From an uncultured Tenacibaculum sp. (GTDB taxonomy: Bacteria > Bacteroidota > Bacteroidia > Flavobacteriales > Flavobacteriaceae): DNA of 64,000 nucleotides. The DNA lies in NCBI GenBank assembly GCA_947501615.1, contig CANMWK010000011.1, positions 124,001 through 188,000 of the forward strand, written 5' to 3'. Below, in pieces: positions 45,884 through 54,270 of this stretch. Position numbers and translations under genes: made by a program. Below the pieces are notes generated by a model. That model searched no databases and was not told where the DNA came from. It was given only the letters and a program-made list of their open reading frames with translations. Positions within the stretch are counted from its first letter, which is position 1; every line of letters starts with the position of its first letter.

Positions 45884-47218
45884 ATGAACATGAAAAAACA
45901 GTTAAAAATTATACTTGGACTTTTTTTAGTGAGTGGTTCTTTTTATGCACAAGAATTACTAACTAAAGAGAAAGCTTTAGCGTTAACTTTAGCAAATAAC
46001 TATGATATTCGAGTAACTAAGAATAATGTAGCAACTGCAAAAAATAATAAGAGTATTTATAATAGTGGCTATTTACCTACAGTAACTGGAAATGCAGGAG
46101 CAAATTATCGGAATAATGATTCTGAGGCTGAATTTACTGATTCGAGTTTTAACAATAATAATACAGGCGTAGAATCACAAATTTACAACGCTTCTGTAGG
46201 TGTAAACTACACAATTTTTAATGGATTTAATCGTCAGAATACTTTTAAACGTTTAAAAGAGAGTTATAATTTATCTGAATTACAAGCGCGACAAGTAATG
46301 GAAAATACAGTAATTACATTGTTTATTGCGTATTATGAAGTGGGTAGATTGTCTGAAAATGAAACGACACAAAAACAAGCGTTAGAGATTTCTAAAAAAC
46401 GTTTGGAAAGGGCTACATATAGTTTCGATTATGGGCAGAGTACCAGGTTAGACGTGTTAAATGCTAAGGTGGATGTAAATAATGATAGCATCAATTATAT
46501 TGATATTCATCGACAGTTAAAGAATGCAAAACGAGATTTAAATGTTGTTTTGGGTAGAAAAGTAAATACGCCTGTAAATGTTGATACAAATGTGCTATAC
46601 GATCTAAAAATCAATTTACAAGATATTTTAAATCAAGCGACATCTAAAAACGCGAATTTACTACAGTCAAAAAAGAATATTGAGCTGAGTAAATTAGATG
46701 TGAAGATTAATAAATCTGGTTGGATGCCGAATGTAAGTTTAACAAGTTCTTATGCATGGAATAGAAATATAAATGATCCAACTAATAGGATTAGTTTAAT
46801 AAGTAGTACACAAACCGGATTAAGCGCTGGTGTAAACCTTTCTTGGGATATTTTTGATGGTGGACGAACAAAAACAAACGTAGGCAATGCAAAAATAGCA
46901 TTAGAAACTCAAGAGATTAGAAAAGAGCAATTACAAGAACAATTAGAACGAGATGTAAATAATGCTTGGGAAACATATCAGAATAGTTTGTTTGCTTTAA
47001 AAGCCCAAGAGCAAAATGTATTGACCAATAAATTAAACTTTGAGCGTTCTAATGAACGTTATAAATTAGGACAAATTTCTTCCATAGATTTTCGTCAAGC
47101 ACAAATCAATTTAATTAATGCAGAGTTAAGTAGAAATAATGCAAAGTATGTTGCTAAAAACGCAGAATTACAGCTTTTACAGTTTGCAGGAACTTTACTC
47201 GATAATAAGAATTTTTAA
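45884..47218 (+). CDS. TolC-family outer-membrane efflux channel
   Basis: A 444-residue outer-membrane factor: signal peptide (KKQLKIILGLFLVSGSFYAQ), then repeated helical hairpins and barrel strands typical of OEP proteins (ALTLANNYDIRVTKNNVATA, INKSGWMPNVSLTSSYAW, NLSWDIFDGGRTKTNVGNAK). It completes the tripartite pump with the adaptor and RND genes, with 7 bp between. ATG at 45890 is an alternative start. The last gene of the operon; a structured element follows at 47228. Confidence 0.92.
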   Translation: MNMKKQLKIILGLFLVSGSFYAQELLTKEKALALTLANNYDIRVTKNNVATAKNNKSIYNSGYLPTVTGNAGANYRNNDSEAEFTDSSFNNNNTGVESQIYNASVGVNYTIFNGFNRQNTFKRLKESYNLSELQARQVMENTVITLFIAYYEVGRLSENETTQKQALEISKKRLERATYSFDYGQSTRLDVLNAKVDVNNDSINYIDIHRQLKNAKRDLNVVLGRKVNTPVNVDTNVLYDLKINLQDILNQATSKNANLLQSKKNIELSKLDVKINKSGWMPNVSLTSSYAWNRNINDPTNRISLISSTQTGLSAGVNLSWDIFDGGRTKTNVGNAKIALETQEIRKEQLQEQLERDVNNAWETYQNSLFALKAQEQNVLTNKLNFERSNERYKLGQISSIDFRQAQINLINAELSRNNAKYVAKNAELQLLQFAGTLLDNKNF

Positions 47219-47227
47219 AACTTAGTT

Positions 47228-47315
47228 AGAGGTTATCTGAAAAAGTGTTTTCAAATATTCAACAAGAAAACTTTACTTCATTACATTTTGAGAAGTAATT
47301 CTTCAGATAACCTCT
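47228..47315. repeat. 88-bp element with 14-bp terminal inverted repeats and two inner hairpins
   Basis: AGAGGTTATCTGAA (47228-47241) pairs perfectly with TTCAGATAACCTCT (47302-47315). Inside, GTTTTC (47247-47252) pairs with GAAAAC (47266-47271), and TTACTTC (47273-47279) pairs with GAAGTAA (47292-47298). It can fold as a three-way-junction RNA or DNA cruciform. It lies 10 bp after the TolC stop. Confidence 0.65.
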
Positions 47316-47371
47316 TCTTATTTTGAACTCTAAATTTATTTTCTTACTTTGAATAAAGAATATTAAAACGT

Positions 47372-48040
47372 ATGAGATTCAAAAAAAAGTTACTTTTAAT
47401 AGTATTACTATTGGAGGGGATTATGATGAATTCGCAAGTATTACCAGGTGTCCCCGTTGCTGGTTTTCCAAGTGGAACTACAGCTCAAATTAATGCTATA
47501 ACTTCTCCAGTAGAAAGTGTCATTGCATATAGTACAGACGAAAAATTGTTCTACTATTTTGATGGTACCAATTGGGTACAATTAAATAACCCTGAATTAA
47601 ATTCACTTAAAGTAGTAGTGTTGAATAGAACTGGAGGTTACACATTGCCTAATCAAACAAATCAATATCAGGATTTTCCAATAAATGCAACCCATACCCA
47701 AACCATTGATACAGACGTTTTTTCTGTAACAGGAAACGGAGAAATTACGGTACTACAAGATGGAGTTTATTTAATGTCTGCGGAATTATCAACTTCTAAT
47801 ATGCCAGCAGGAGGAACCAAATATATAATTGGTGCTTTTAGGAATAACAATAGCAATTTAATAGGGTATTTAACAAGAGGTTTTGTTACATTACCTTCTC
47901 GAGATTGGTGGGGAGGAACAGGTGTTTTAATGTATCAATTAAATGCTAATGATAGAATTAAAATGCGTTACGTTTTAAATGCAGGTGGTACTCCTCTAAC
48001 TGGAAGATTTATGAATATAGGTATAACGAAATTAAGATAA
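47372..48040 (+). CDS. Secreted C1q/TNF-like beta-jelly-roll protein
   Basis: A 222-residue exported protein: signal peptide (KKKLLLIVLLLEGIMMNSQ), a short DUF-like segment with YSTDEKLFYYFDGTNWVQL (a phage-tail/S-layer-like tail-repeat pattern) and a C-terminal beta domain with FSVTGNGEITVLQDGVYLMS and DRIKMRYVLNAGGTPL resembling C1q-like jelly rolls. Probably an envelope or secreted binding protein. Function unknown; lone gene between the efflux operon and a TonB receptor. Confidence 0.68.
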   Translation: MRFKKKLLLIVLLLEGIMMNSQVLPGVPVAGFPSGTTAQINAITSPVESVIAYSTDEKLFYYFDGTNWVQLNNPELNSLKVVVLNRTGGYTLPNQTNQYQDFPINATHTQTIDTDVFSVTGNGEITVLQDGVYLMSAELSTSNMPAGGTKYIIGAFRNNNSNLIGYLTRGFVTLPSRDWWGGTGVLMYQLNANDRIKMRYVLNAGGTPLTGRFMNIGITKLR

Positions 48041-48069
48041 AAAAGCCGAAGTTAATACTTCGACTTTTT
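48040..48069. terminator. Bidirectional terminator
   Basis: AAAAAGCCGAAG/CTTCGACTTTTT stem with one mismatch and a 6-nt loop, between convergent genes. Confidence 0.75.
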
Positions 48070-48091
48070 AGCGTTTAATTTTACCTTTTAA

Positions 48092-50560
48092 TTAAAAGAA
48101 ACCACCTCCATCTTGTTTCTCATTATTATCTCTACGTCTTCTAGATTTCGCCTTGTTTTTACCACCACCAAAACGATAATTAAAACCAATATAAGCGGTT
48201 CTACTTTCCCACTTAAAGCGACCATTTTGTGTAAACGGATTACTAGATTGAAATTGAAATTGCATGGTATTAAAAATATCGTTTACTCTAAAGGTTACAT
48301 TTCCTTTTCCTTTAAATACAGTATAATTAGCTCCTAAGTTTACCATTTTCATCGGGTCTGTTTTCCACTGAATATCTTCTTGTGCACCACGATACATCGC
48401 GAATAACTGTAAACGTAAACGTTTAGATAGTGTGAAACTATTACTTATTCTAGCATTAAATACCTCGTTTTGTACTTCTAATCTCGGAGCATTAGCATCG
48501 TTTAAATTTGTAACACCAAATTGTGTTTGCGAATAAAAGTCGGCACTAGCATTAGCTCTCCACCAGTTTGCAATTTTATAATTTGCAGAAAGTTCAACTC
48601 CGTAGGCATCTGTATCATCAAAGTTTTGGAATGTTAAGATCTGACGCACATCAGTAACATCTGTAGGGTCTTTAAATGTAACTCTAGAAATAACATCATT
48701 AATATTTCTATAGAATGTTCCTAATGTAATAGATCCGCCTTTAATTCTACGGGTATAGTTAATTTCTAGAGAATTTGTAAACTGAGGGACTAAATTTTCA
48801 TTCCCTATTGAAGTAATTAAAGGTGTGCTCCATTCTCTAATCGGATTCACTTGTTGTATACTTGGTCGATCAACTCTTCTACTATAACTTAATTGAAATT
48901 GATTTTTTTCTGAAGGATTATAGGTAAAGAAAGCAGATGGATAAACAGAAAAAATATCATCGGTAACGACATCGGTTCTTACAACAGAATTATCATCCAA
49001 TCCGGTAAAGTTTCCTATAATTTCGTATTGCTCTAAACGAGCTCCCAATTGCATGGTTAATTTGCCAAATTTATGTCCATAATTTACATAACCAGAATAT
49101 ATTTTTCTATCGTAAGTAAAATTAGAATTTCCAATAGGAGTAGTTCCTGTAATAGTATTCCCAGTAACTACATGTCTTTCTTGGTTGGTGATATTAGTAT
49201 TGTCGGTTTCATTACTTCTATATTCTAATCCAATTTCTAATTTTCCTTTTTTAGAAATAGGGTTTGTATAATCTAAATTTAGTAAAATGTTTTCTCCTTC
49301 ATTATTAATATCATTAAAGTAATTTAATAATCTATAATCTCTATCTATTGGATTTAATAATACATCAGAATTCGTTAAAAATGTAGGATTGTCATTTAAT
49401 GAATATGTAGATTCAAACTCAATATTATGTCCTTTATCATTAAAATCGTGCTTATAATTAATATTATATGTTTGATTTTGACTTTCAGGATCTTGTGTGT
49501 TCGGAGAATTACTGATTAAAGTATTCGTATTATCAGTAATTAATACACGACCATTAGCAAAATTATTTGCCCAATTTTGTGTAGTATAGAAAGAGAATGT
49601 GTTTTTGTCGTCAATATACACGTCAGCTCCAATCTTGAATAGATGAGATTCAGTATCATTTTTGAAAAGAAAATCCTGGAAATTTACATTAGCCCTATTT
49701 ACAAAACCAAAATTGAATCGTTTCCCTCCATTGAATCCATAATTACCAAAGAAATTTACCTTTCCTGTTTTATAATTCATATTTGTAGAAGCATTATAAC
49801 GAACAAAGTGTCCAGCTTCTACACCAGTATTTATAGACCCATTAAAACCAATATTTGCATTTTTGTTTAAAATGATATTAATAATTCCACTCATTCCTTC
49901 AGGATTGTATTTAGCAGATGGGTTTGTAATTAATTCTACACTTTTAATTGAAGAAGAAGGAAGTTGTCTTAATAATTGAGCTACAGGAACATTTGTTGGG
50001 CGTCCATCTACCAAAACTCTAACATTTTCATTGCCACGTAAACTAATATTTCCAGTTTGACTATCAACACTTACAGATTGCACATTATTTAACAATTCTG
50101 AAGCAGTAGCTCCGGCAGAAGTCAAATCCTTTCCTACATTAATTACTTTTCTATCTACTTTCTGGACTACCGTAGAAGTTTCAGCTCTTACTTCAACTTC
50201 ATCTAAAGTTGTAGCATCTTCTTCTAAGACAATAGTGCCCATTTTTATATTTCGACTTTTATTATCAACTACGATTTCTTTAGTGATTGTTTTATAACCG
50301 ATAAATTGAATTTCTACAATGTTTTTTCCTAATGGAATTTTAGAGACGTTAAAAATTCCTTTTTCATTTGTAATTCCTCCAGTTACTATTTTTTTTGCAG
50401 TGTCACGAATAATAATATTCACATATGGTAATGGTTCTTTAGATAGTTTATCTATAACTTTTCCTGATATTTTTCCAGGTTTAGGGAGATATTCTTTTTT
50501 CATCTGAGAAAATGAAAATGTGCTTATAATTAGTATGAATAAGCATAGTACTTTTTGCAT
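48092..50560 (-). CDS. TonB-dependent outer-membrane receptor with CarboxypepD-like domain
   Basis: An 822-residue outer-membrane protein. A signal peptide (1-18, ending FSQ) is followed by a carboxypeptidase-regulatory-like beta domain (about 29-115, GKVIDKLSKEPLPYVNIIIR), a plug domain (LDEVEVRAETSTVV, then GNISLRGNENVRVLVDGRP and LITNPSAKYNPEGMSGIINI) and a 22-strand-type barrel (to the end), with a basic C-terminal tail (KAKSRRRRDNN). This outer-membrane beta-barrel class resembles the receptor at 60601. Ligand unknown; no SusD partner is present. Two 15-bp dyads lie in its promoter region. Confidence 0.87.
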   Translation of the reverse strand: MQKVLCLFILIISTFSFSQMKKEYLPKPGKISGKVIDKLSKEPLPYVNIIIRDTAKKIVTGGITNEKGIFNVSKIPLGKNIVEIQFIGYKTITKEIVVDNKSRNIKMGTIVLEEDATTLDEVEVRAETSTVVQKVDRKVINVGKDLTSAGATASELLNNVQSVSVDSQTGNISLRGNENVRVLVDGRPTNVPVAQLLRQLPSSSIKSVELITNPSAKYNPEGMSGIINIILNKNANIGFNGSINTGVEAGHFVRYNASTNMNYKTGKVNFFGNYGFNGGKRFNFGFVNRANVNFQDFLFKNDTESHLFKIGADVYIDDKNTFSFYTTQNWANNFANGRVLITDNTNTLISNSPNTQDPESQNQTYNINYKHDFNDKGHNIEFESTYSLNDNPTFLTNSDVLLNPIDRDYRLLNYFNDINNEGENILLNLDYTNPISKKGKLEIGLEYRSNETDNTNITNQERHVVTGNTITGTTPIGNSNFTYDRKIYSGYVNYGHKFGKLTMQLGARLEQYEIIGNFTGLDDNSVVRTDVVTDDIFSVYPSAFFTYNPSEKNQFQLSYSRRVDRPSIQQVNPIREWSTPLITSIGNENLVPQFTNSLEINYTRRIKGGSITLGTFYRNINDVISRVTFKDPTDVTDVRQILTFQNFDDTDAYGVELSANYKIANWWRANASADFYSQTQFGVTNLNDANAPRLEVQNEVFNARISNSFTLSKRLRLQLFAMYRGAQEDIQWKTDPMKMVNLGANYTVFKGKGNVTFRVNDIFNTMQFQFQSSNPFTQNGRFKWESRTAYIGFNYRFGGGKNKAKSRRRRDNNEKQDGGGFF

Positions 50561-50587
50561 TGCTGTAATGTTTTAGTTGTTATACCG

Positions 50588-50602
50588 ACTAGACAGTCTA
50601 GT
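50588..50602. promoter_or_regulatory. 15-bp dyad operator candidate A (ACTAGAC-A-GTCTAGT)
   Basis: A perfect 7+1+7 dyad, size and spacing typical of TetR-family operators. It lies 28 bp upstream of the TonB receptor ATG (minus strand) in the 100-bp divergent region shared with the CoA-binding gene. Confidence 0.6.
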
Positions 50603-50614
50603 GTAAAAAACGTT

Positions 50615-50629
50615 ACCGAAAATTTCGGT
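50615..50629. promoter_or_regulatory. 15-bp dyad operator candidate B (ACCGAAA-A-TTTCGGT)
   Basis: A second perfect 7+1+7 dyad, centre 27 bp from dyad A and 32 bp before the CoA-binding ATG. A 1-nt loop is unsuited to an RNA hairpin, so a DNA site is likelier. Confidence 0.55.
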
Positions 50630-50660
50630 TTTAAGTTTTTTTTAACCTAAATTAACAACT

Positions 50661-51023
50661 ATGAAAAAAACAACATTAGTTATTGGAGCATCAGTAAAAC
50701 CTGAAAGATATTCTAACAAGGCAATAAAAAGATTAGTAGGTAAAGACATTGAAGTGAAAGCAATTGGGTTACGAACAGGAATAGTTGCAGAAGTAAATAT
50801 AGATACCGAATTGAAACCGTATAAAGATATACATACAGTAACATTGTATTTGAATCCGTCACGTCAAAAAGATTACTATGATTATATTATAAACTTACGT
50901 CCAGAACGCGTCATATTTAATCCAGGTACTGAAAATCATGAATTTTTAAAACTGTTGCAAGAAGAAAATATAGCAACCGAAGTTGCATGTACTTTAGTTT
51001 TATTAGGAACTGGGCAATATTAA
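50661..51023 (+). CDS. CoA-binding domain protein
   Basis: A 120-residue single CoA_binding (Rossmann) domain: TLVIGASVKPERYSNKAIKR, VTLYLNPSRQKDYYDYI, RVIFNPGTENHEF and EVACTLVLLGTGQY. Matches small YccU/CoA-binding proteins of unknown biological role. Its stop overlaps the 3' end of rnz by 4 bp on the opposite strand. Divergent to the TonB receptor with the dyads between. Confidence 0.85.
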   Translation: MKKTTLVIGASVKPERYSNKAIKRLVGKDIEVKAIGLRTGIVAEVNIDTELKPYKDIHTVTLYLNPSRQKDYYDYIINLRPERVIFNPGTENHEFLKLLQEENIATEVACTLVLLGTGQY

Positions 51024-51961
51024 TTCACCAGTTCTTTACAAGCCTTATTCGTCGTGTATTTTTTTCCAACTTCTCCTAATTCAACATTTTCGAAAACTGT
51101 TTGTGCTTCTTCTTTGAAACAAGTAACATCAGAATAACGACTAGAGTAATGACCTAATATCAACTTACCAGCATTAGCTTCTTTAGCTATTGTGGCAGCC
51201 TGTTCTGCGGTTGAATGTTTGGTGCGTTCACATAAATGTTCCAATTCTTTCAAAAATGTAGATTCATGGTACAATAAATCAACATTTTTTATGATAGGAA
51301 TAATATCAGGTTTAAATGTAGTATCACTGCAATAAGCATAGCTTTTCGGAGTTTCTGGAGGAGTAGTTAATTCATTATTAGGAATAATTTCTCCAGAACT
51401 TAACATAAAATCTTTCCCTGCTTTTAAGTTATGATAATCACAGATTTCTATTTCATCATACTGCTTAATATTATCAAAATGTAAATGTCGAGGTCTTGGT
51501 TTTTCAGTAAATAAAAAACCATTAGTGTACACCCGATGGTTTAAAGGAATAGTTTTTACAACAACCTTATCATCCTCAAAAATCAACTCACTTTTTTTTG
51601 AAGATAACTCGTGAAAAATTATTTTATAATGTACATGAGACATCGAAAGTTTAAGTTGTAACTCTGTAACCTCTTTAATACCTTTAGGTCCATATACATG
51701 TAGGTCTTTTTCACGACTCAGTATACCGAAAGTAGATAAAAGGCCAATTAAACCAAAAAAATGATCCCCGTGTAAATGCGAAATGAAAATATGGTTTATC
51801 TTAGAAAAACCAACTTTATACTTTCTCATTTGTCGCTGAGTGCCTTCACCGCAATCAATTAAAAAATGGCGATTATTTATTTCAAGATACTGAGATGTAG
51901 GGTATGCATTTACTCTTGGAGTAGCAGAATGACATCCTAAAATTGTTAACTGTAAACTCAT
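51020..51961 (-). CDS. rnz: Ribonuclease Z
   Basis: A 313-residue metallo-beta-lactamase-fold endonuclease that trims tRNA 3' ends. Landmarks: LTILGCHSATPRVNAYPTSQ, FLIDCGEGTQRQMRKY, the metal motif FISHLHGDHFFGLIGLL (about residue 63) and later CSDTTF and the C-terminal KLILGHYSSRYSD. Normal length, no oddities. The last gene of the pyrR-pyrB run; its ATG overlaps the preceding gene's stop by 4 bp (translational coupling). Confidence 0.94.
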   Translation of the reverse strand: MSLQLTILGCHSATPRVNAYPTSQYLEINNRHFLIDCGEGTQRQMRKYKVGFSKINHIFISHLHGDHFFGLIGLLSTFGILSREKDLHVYGPKGIKEVTELQLKLSMSHVHYKIIFHELSSKKSELIFEDDKVVVKTIPLNHRVYTNGFLFTEKPRPRHLHFDNIKQYDEIEICDYHNLKAGKDFMLSSGEIIPNNELTTPPETPKSYAYCSDTTFKPDIIPIIKNVDLLYHESTFLKELEHLCERTKHSTAEQAATIAKEANAGKLILGHYSSRYSDVTCFKEEAQTVFENVELGEVGKKYTTNKACKELVN

Positions 51962-52278
51962 TTAATCACAAAACGTTTCGATATTATTTCATTGTTTGTT
52001 TGGATAGCATAAATGTAAATACCAGATTTTAGGTTGTTTCTATTAAAATGAATTGTGTTTTTGCCTTTATGAGCTACAATTTTTTTTGAAAAAACATTTT
52101 TACCTAATACATTTTTTACACTAATGTTAACTTGTTGTTTGTTAGTTGAGTTAAACGATATGTTGGTTATTGAATTGTAAGGATTTTGAGATGCAACTAG
52201 TCTGTTCACAGATTTTTCTTGTGAAAACACCATTGCAAAACAGCTAAAACAAAAAATAAAAAGTAATTTTCTTATCAT
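51958..52278 (-). CDS. Mini-protein consisting of signal peptide and T9SS type A sorting domain
   Basis: A 106-residue protein: signal peptide MIRKLLFIFCFSCFAMVFSQ, a short linker, then only the T9SS sorting domain (LVASQNPYNSITNISFNSTN, KNVLGKNVFSKKI, LKSGIYIYAIQTNNE, KRFVIK). No cargo domain is visible. Type A domains usually follow an enzyme or adhesin. It overlaps rnz by 4 bp and sits in the pyr operon. It may be a cargo-less surface filler, an assembly probe, or a relic after a deletion; the intact start and coupling favour expression. Confidence 0.75.
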   Translation of the reverse strand: MIRKLLFIFCFSCFAMVFSQEKSVNRLVASQNPYNSITNISFNSTNKQQVNISVKNVLGKNVFSKKIVAHKGKNTIHFNRNNLKSGIYIYAIQTNNEIISKRFVIK

Positions 52279-52297
52279 AATTGGGGATTATAATTAG

Positions 52298-52630
52298 TTA
52301 AAAACCTAGGTCTCGCTGAATATTTTCCATTTCTAAAACATCTTCTGCTTCAACTAAAGTTGGTACAATATTAAATGATTCAGGAAGATCATCTACATCA
52401 ATATTCGGATAAATTACAACAAAAGTTGTGCCGCTTTTTTGATGTAAATCAGTATAATACAAAAATAGGGAAATATCAGATGAATCTAAGTTAAAATTCG
52501 ACGAAATGTTGATAATGATATTATTTTTCGTATAATTTTTATGTTCAATAGTGAAAAAAGCATAAAAATCTTTGAAATTTTTTTCGCCAGAATTAAATAA
52601 TATATATTCTTTTTTTTCTTCGATTTCCAT
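52298..52630 (-). CDS. Conserved flavobacterial protein of unknown function
   Basis: A 110-residue cytosolic protein: KKEYILFNSGEKNFKDFYAF, then IIINISSNFNLDSSDISLFL and the C-terminal SFNIVPTLVEAEDVLEMENI followed by QRDLGF. The alternating pattern faintly resembles STAS-like folds. It lies 2 bp after pyrB and 19 bp before the T9SS mini-protein. I think homologues beside rnz are sometimes mislabelled ribonuclease Z; nothing here supports that activity. Confidence 0.65.
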   Translation of the reverse strand: MEIEEKKEYILFNSGEKNFKDFYAFFTIEHKNYTKNNIIINISSNFNLDSSDISLFLYYTDLHQKSGTTFVVIYPNIDVDDLPESFNIVPTLVEAEDVLEMENIQRDLGF

Positions 52631-52632
52631 TT

Positions 52633-53565
52633 TTATCTTTTTATTTGTTGTGCTAGTAAATAAAGCACAGCCATACGAACAGCAACACCATTTTGTACTT
52701 GATCTAAAATAATAGATTGTTTACTATCGGCAACATCACTTGTTAATTCCACACCTCTATTAATAGGCCCAGGATGCATGATTACAATATCCTTGTTAAT
52801 AGTATCTAGAATTTCTTTGTTGATTCCGAAAAGTTGTGTGTATTCTCTAGTTGAAGGGAAATATTTAATAGCCATTCTTTCGTGTTGAACACGTAACACA
52901 TTGGCTACATCGCACCATTCTAATGCTTTTTTTAGATTAGTTTCTACGCCTACACCTAAACTTGTAATATATCTAGGAATTAGAGTTGTTGGTCCGCATA
53001 CCTTAACTTCTGCACCTTGCATTTGCAACGCAAAAATGTTTGATAAAGCTACTCTAGAGTGTAAGATATCACCAACAATAACTATTTTCTTTCCTTTTAA
53101 ATTAGAATTTAATGCTTCACGCATTGAAAAACTATCTAATAAAGCTTGTGTTGGATGCTCGTGAGTACCATCACCTGCATTTACAATTTTAGCATCTACA
53201 TGTTTTGAAAGAAAAACTCCAGCACCAACATTTCCGTGACGCATTACCACAATATCAACTTTCATAGCAAGAATATTGTTTACGGTATCAATTAAAGTTT
53301 CTCCTTTCTTTACTGAAGATTGCCCTGCAGAGAAGTTAATAACATCTGCAGATAATCTTTTTTCAGCAAGTTCAAAAGATAATTTCGTTCTAGTACTGTT
53401 TTCAAAAAACAAGTTAGCAATAGTTATATCTCGTAATGAAGGTACTTTTTTAATCGGACGATTAATGACTTCTTTGAAATGAGTTGCAGTTTCAAAAATA
53501 AGTTCTAAATCGTTTTGGTTTAGATATTTAATTCCTAATAAATGTTCAACACTTAACTGCTTCAT
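52633..53565 (-). CDS. pyrB: Aspartate carbamoyltransferase catalytic subunit
   Basis: A 310-residue enzyme that carbamoylates aspartate in pyrimidine synthesis. The carbamoyl-phosphate site is FFENSTRTKLSFELAEKRL (about residue 52), followed by KKGETLIDTVNNI, VVMRHG, NAGDGTHEHPTQALLDSF and the C-terminal HPGPINRGVELTSDVAD. No pyrI regulatory chain is adjacent, so it may be unregulated. It overlaps the pyrR stop by 1 bp and heads toward rnz. Confidence 0.97.
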   Translation of the reverse strand: MKQLSVEHLLGIKYLNQNDLELIFETATHFKEVINRPIKKVPSLRDITIANLFFENSTRTKLSFELAEKRLSADVINFSAGQSSVKKGETLIDTVNNILAMKVDIVVMRHGNVGAGVFLSKHVDAKIVNAGDGTHEHPTQALLDSFSMREALNSNLKGKKIVIVGDILHSRVALSNIFALQMQGAEVKVCGPTTLIPRYITSLGVGVETNLKKALEWCDVANVLRVQHERMAIKYFPSTREYTQLFGINKEILDTINKDIVIMHPGPINRGVELTSDVADSKQSIILDQVQNGVAVRMAVLYLLAQQIKR

Positions 53566-54122
53566 TAGTTATCTATCTTAGGTTGTTTTGGTATTAAATA
53601 AATTTCGTCTTTTGTGTGCGTTTCTTCCCAGTTTACTACAACTTTTTCTTCGTTAATAGCATCAACTTGCCTACCTCTATAGTTGGGTTGTATTGGTAAA
53701 TGTCTACTAAATCTTCGATCAATTAATACTAATAATTCAATATTAGTAGGTCTTCCGAAGGCTTGTAAAGCTGTTAAAGCTGCTCTAACACTTCTTCCAG
53801 AGTATAAAACATCATCAATAATCACCACTTTTTTGTTTTCAATTAAGAAATCAATTTGCGTAGGAGTTGCTTCTAGGGGTTCGTCATTACGTCTAAAATC
53901 ATCACGATAAAAAGTAATGTCTAAAAGACCTAATTTTAAATTTTCTATGTTGTAATCTTCAATAAGAATTTTCTTTAAACGTTGGGCAAGATAGGTACCT
54001 CTTGGTTGTAAACCTATTAAAACAGTATTTGAAAAATCGTTATGATTTTCGATTAACTGACAAGCTAAACGATGCAGAATGATGTCGATTTCTTTTGAAG
54101 TAAGTAAAGTTTTTCTGCTCAT
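53565..54122 (-). CDS. pyrR: PyrR bifunctional regulator / uracil phosphoribosyltransferase
   Basis: A 185-residue PRT-fold protein: LIGLQPRGTYLAQRLKKILI and the PRPP loop KKVVIIDDVLYSGRSVRAAL (about residue 98), then RQVDAINEEKVVVNWE near the end. In Gram-positive bacteria PyrR binds pyr mRNA to cause attenuation and also has UPRTase activity. Here the promoter at 54158-54187 predicts a leader of about 28 nt, with no hairpin pair, so RNA attenuation is doubtful and UPRTase activity is the safer role. Confidence 0.93.
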   Translation of the reverse strand: MSRKTLLTSKEIDIILHRLACQLIENHNDFSNTVLIGLQPRGTYLAQRLKKILIEDYNIENLKLGLLDITFYRDDFRRNDEPLEATPTQIDFLIENKKVVIIDDVLYSGRSVRAALTALQAFGRPTNIELLVLIDRRFSRHLPIQPNYRGRQVDAINEEKVVVNWEETHTKDEIYLIPKQPKIDN

Positions 54123-54157
54123 GACTTGCTACCAATTTTCTTGATAGTTCTTGCAGC

Positions 54158-54187
54158 CAAAATTAAAGTAAAAAAATAAGTGAACAA
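54158..54187 (-). promoter_or_regulatory. pyrR-pyrB operon promoter (TTG-N19-TAnnTTTG)
   Basis: On the minus strand TTG (54185-54187), exactly 19 bp, then TAATTTTG (54158-54165), 35 bp before the pyrR ATG. On the plus strand TACATTTG (54235-54242) is a -7 box for the SulP gene. Confidence 0.72.
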
Positions 54188-54270
54188 AATTTAAAGTTAA
54201 CGAAACCAAAAAAGTATATCAATAAAATTATCTTTACATTTGCCAACTTTTAGAAAAGACTCGTATTATT

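Noticed and set aside
52298..52630. Calling the small gene before rnz a ribonuclease Z.
   Set aside because: It has no metallo-beta-lactamase motif; only the neighbour is RNase Z.
54123..54270. PyrR RNA-binding attenuator in front of pyrR.
   Set aside because: No competing hairpins or terminator are present, and the predicted leader is only about 28 nt.
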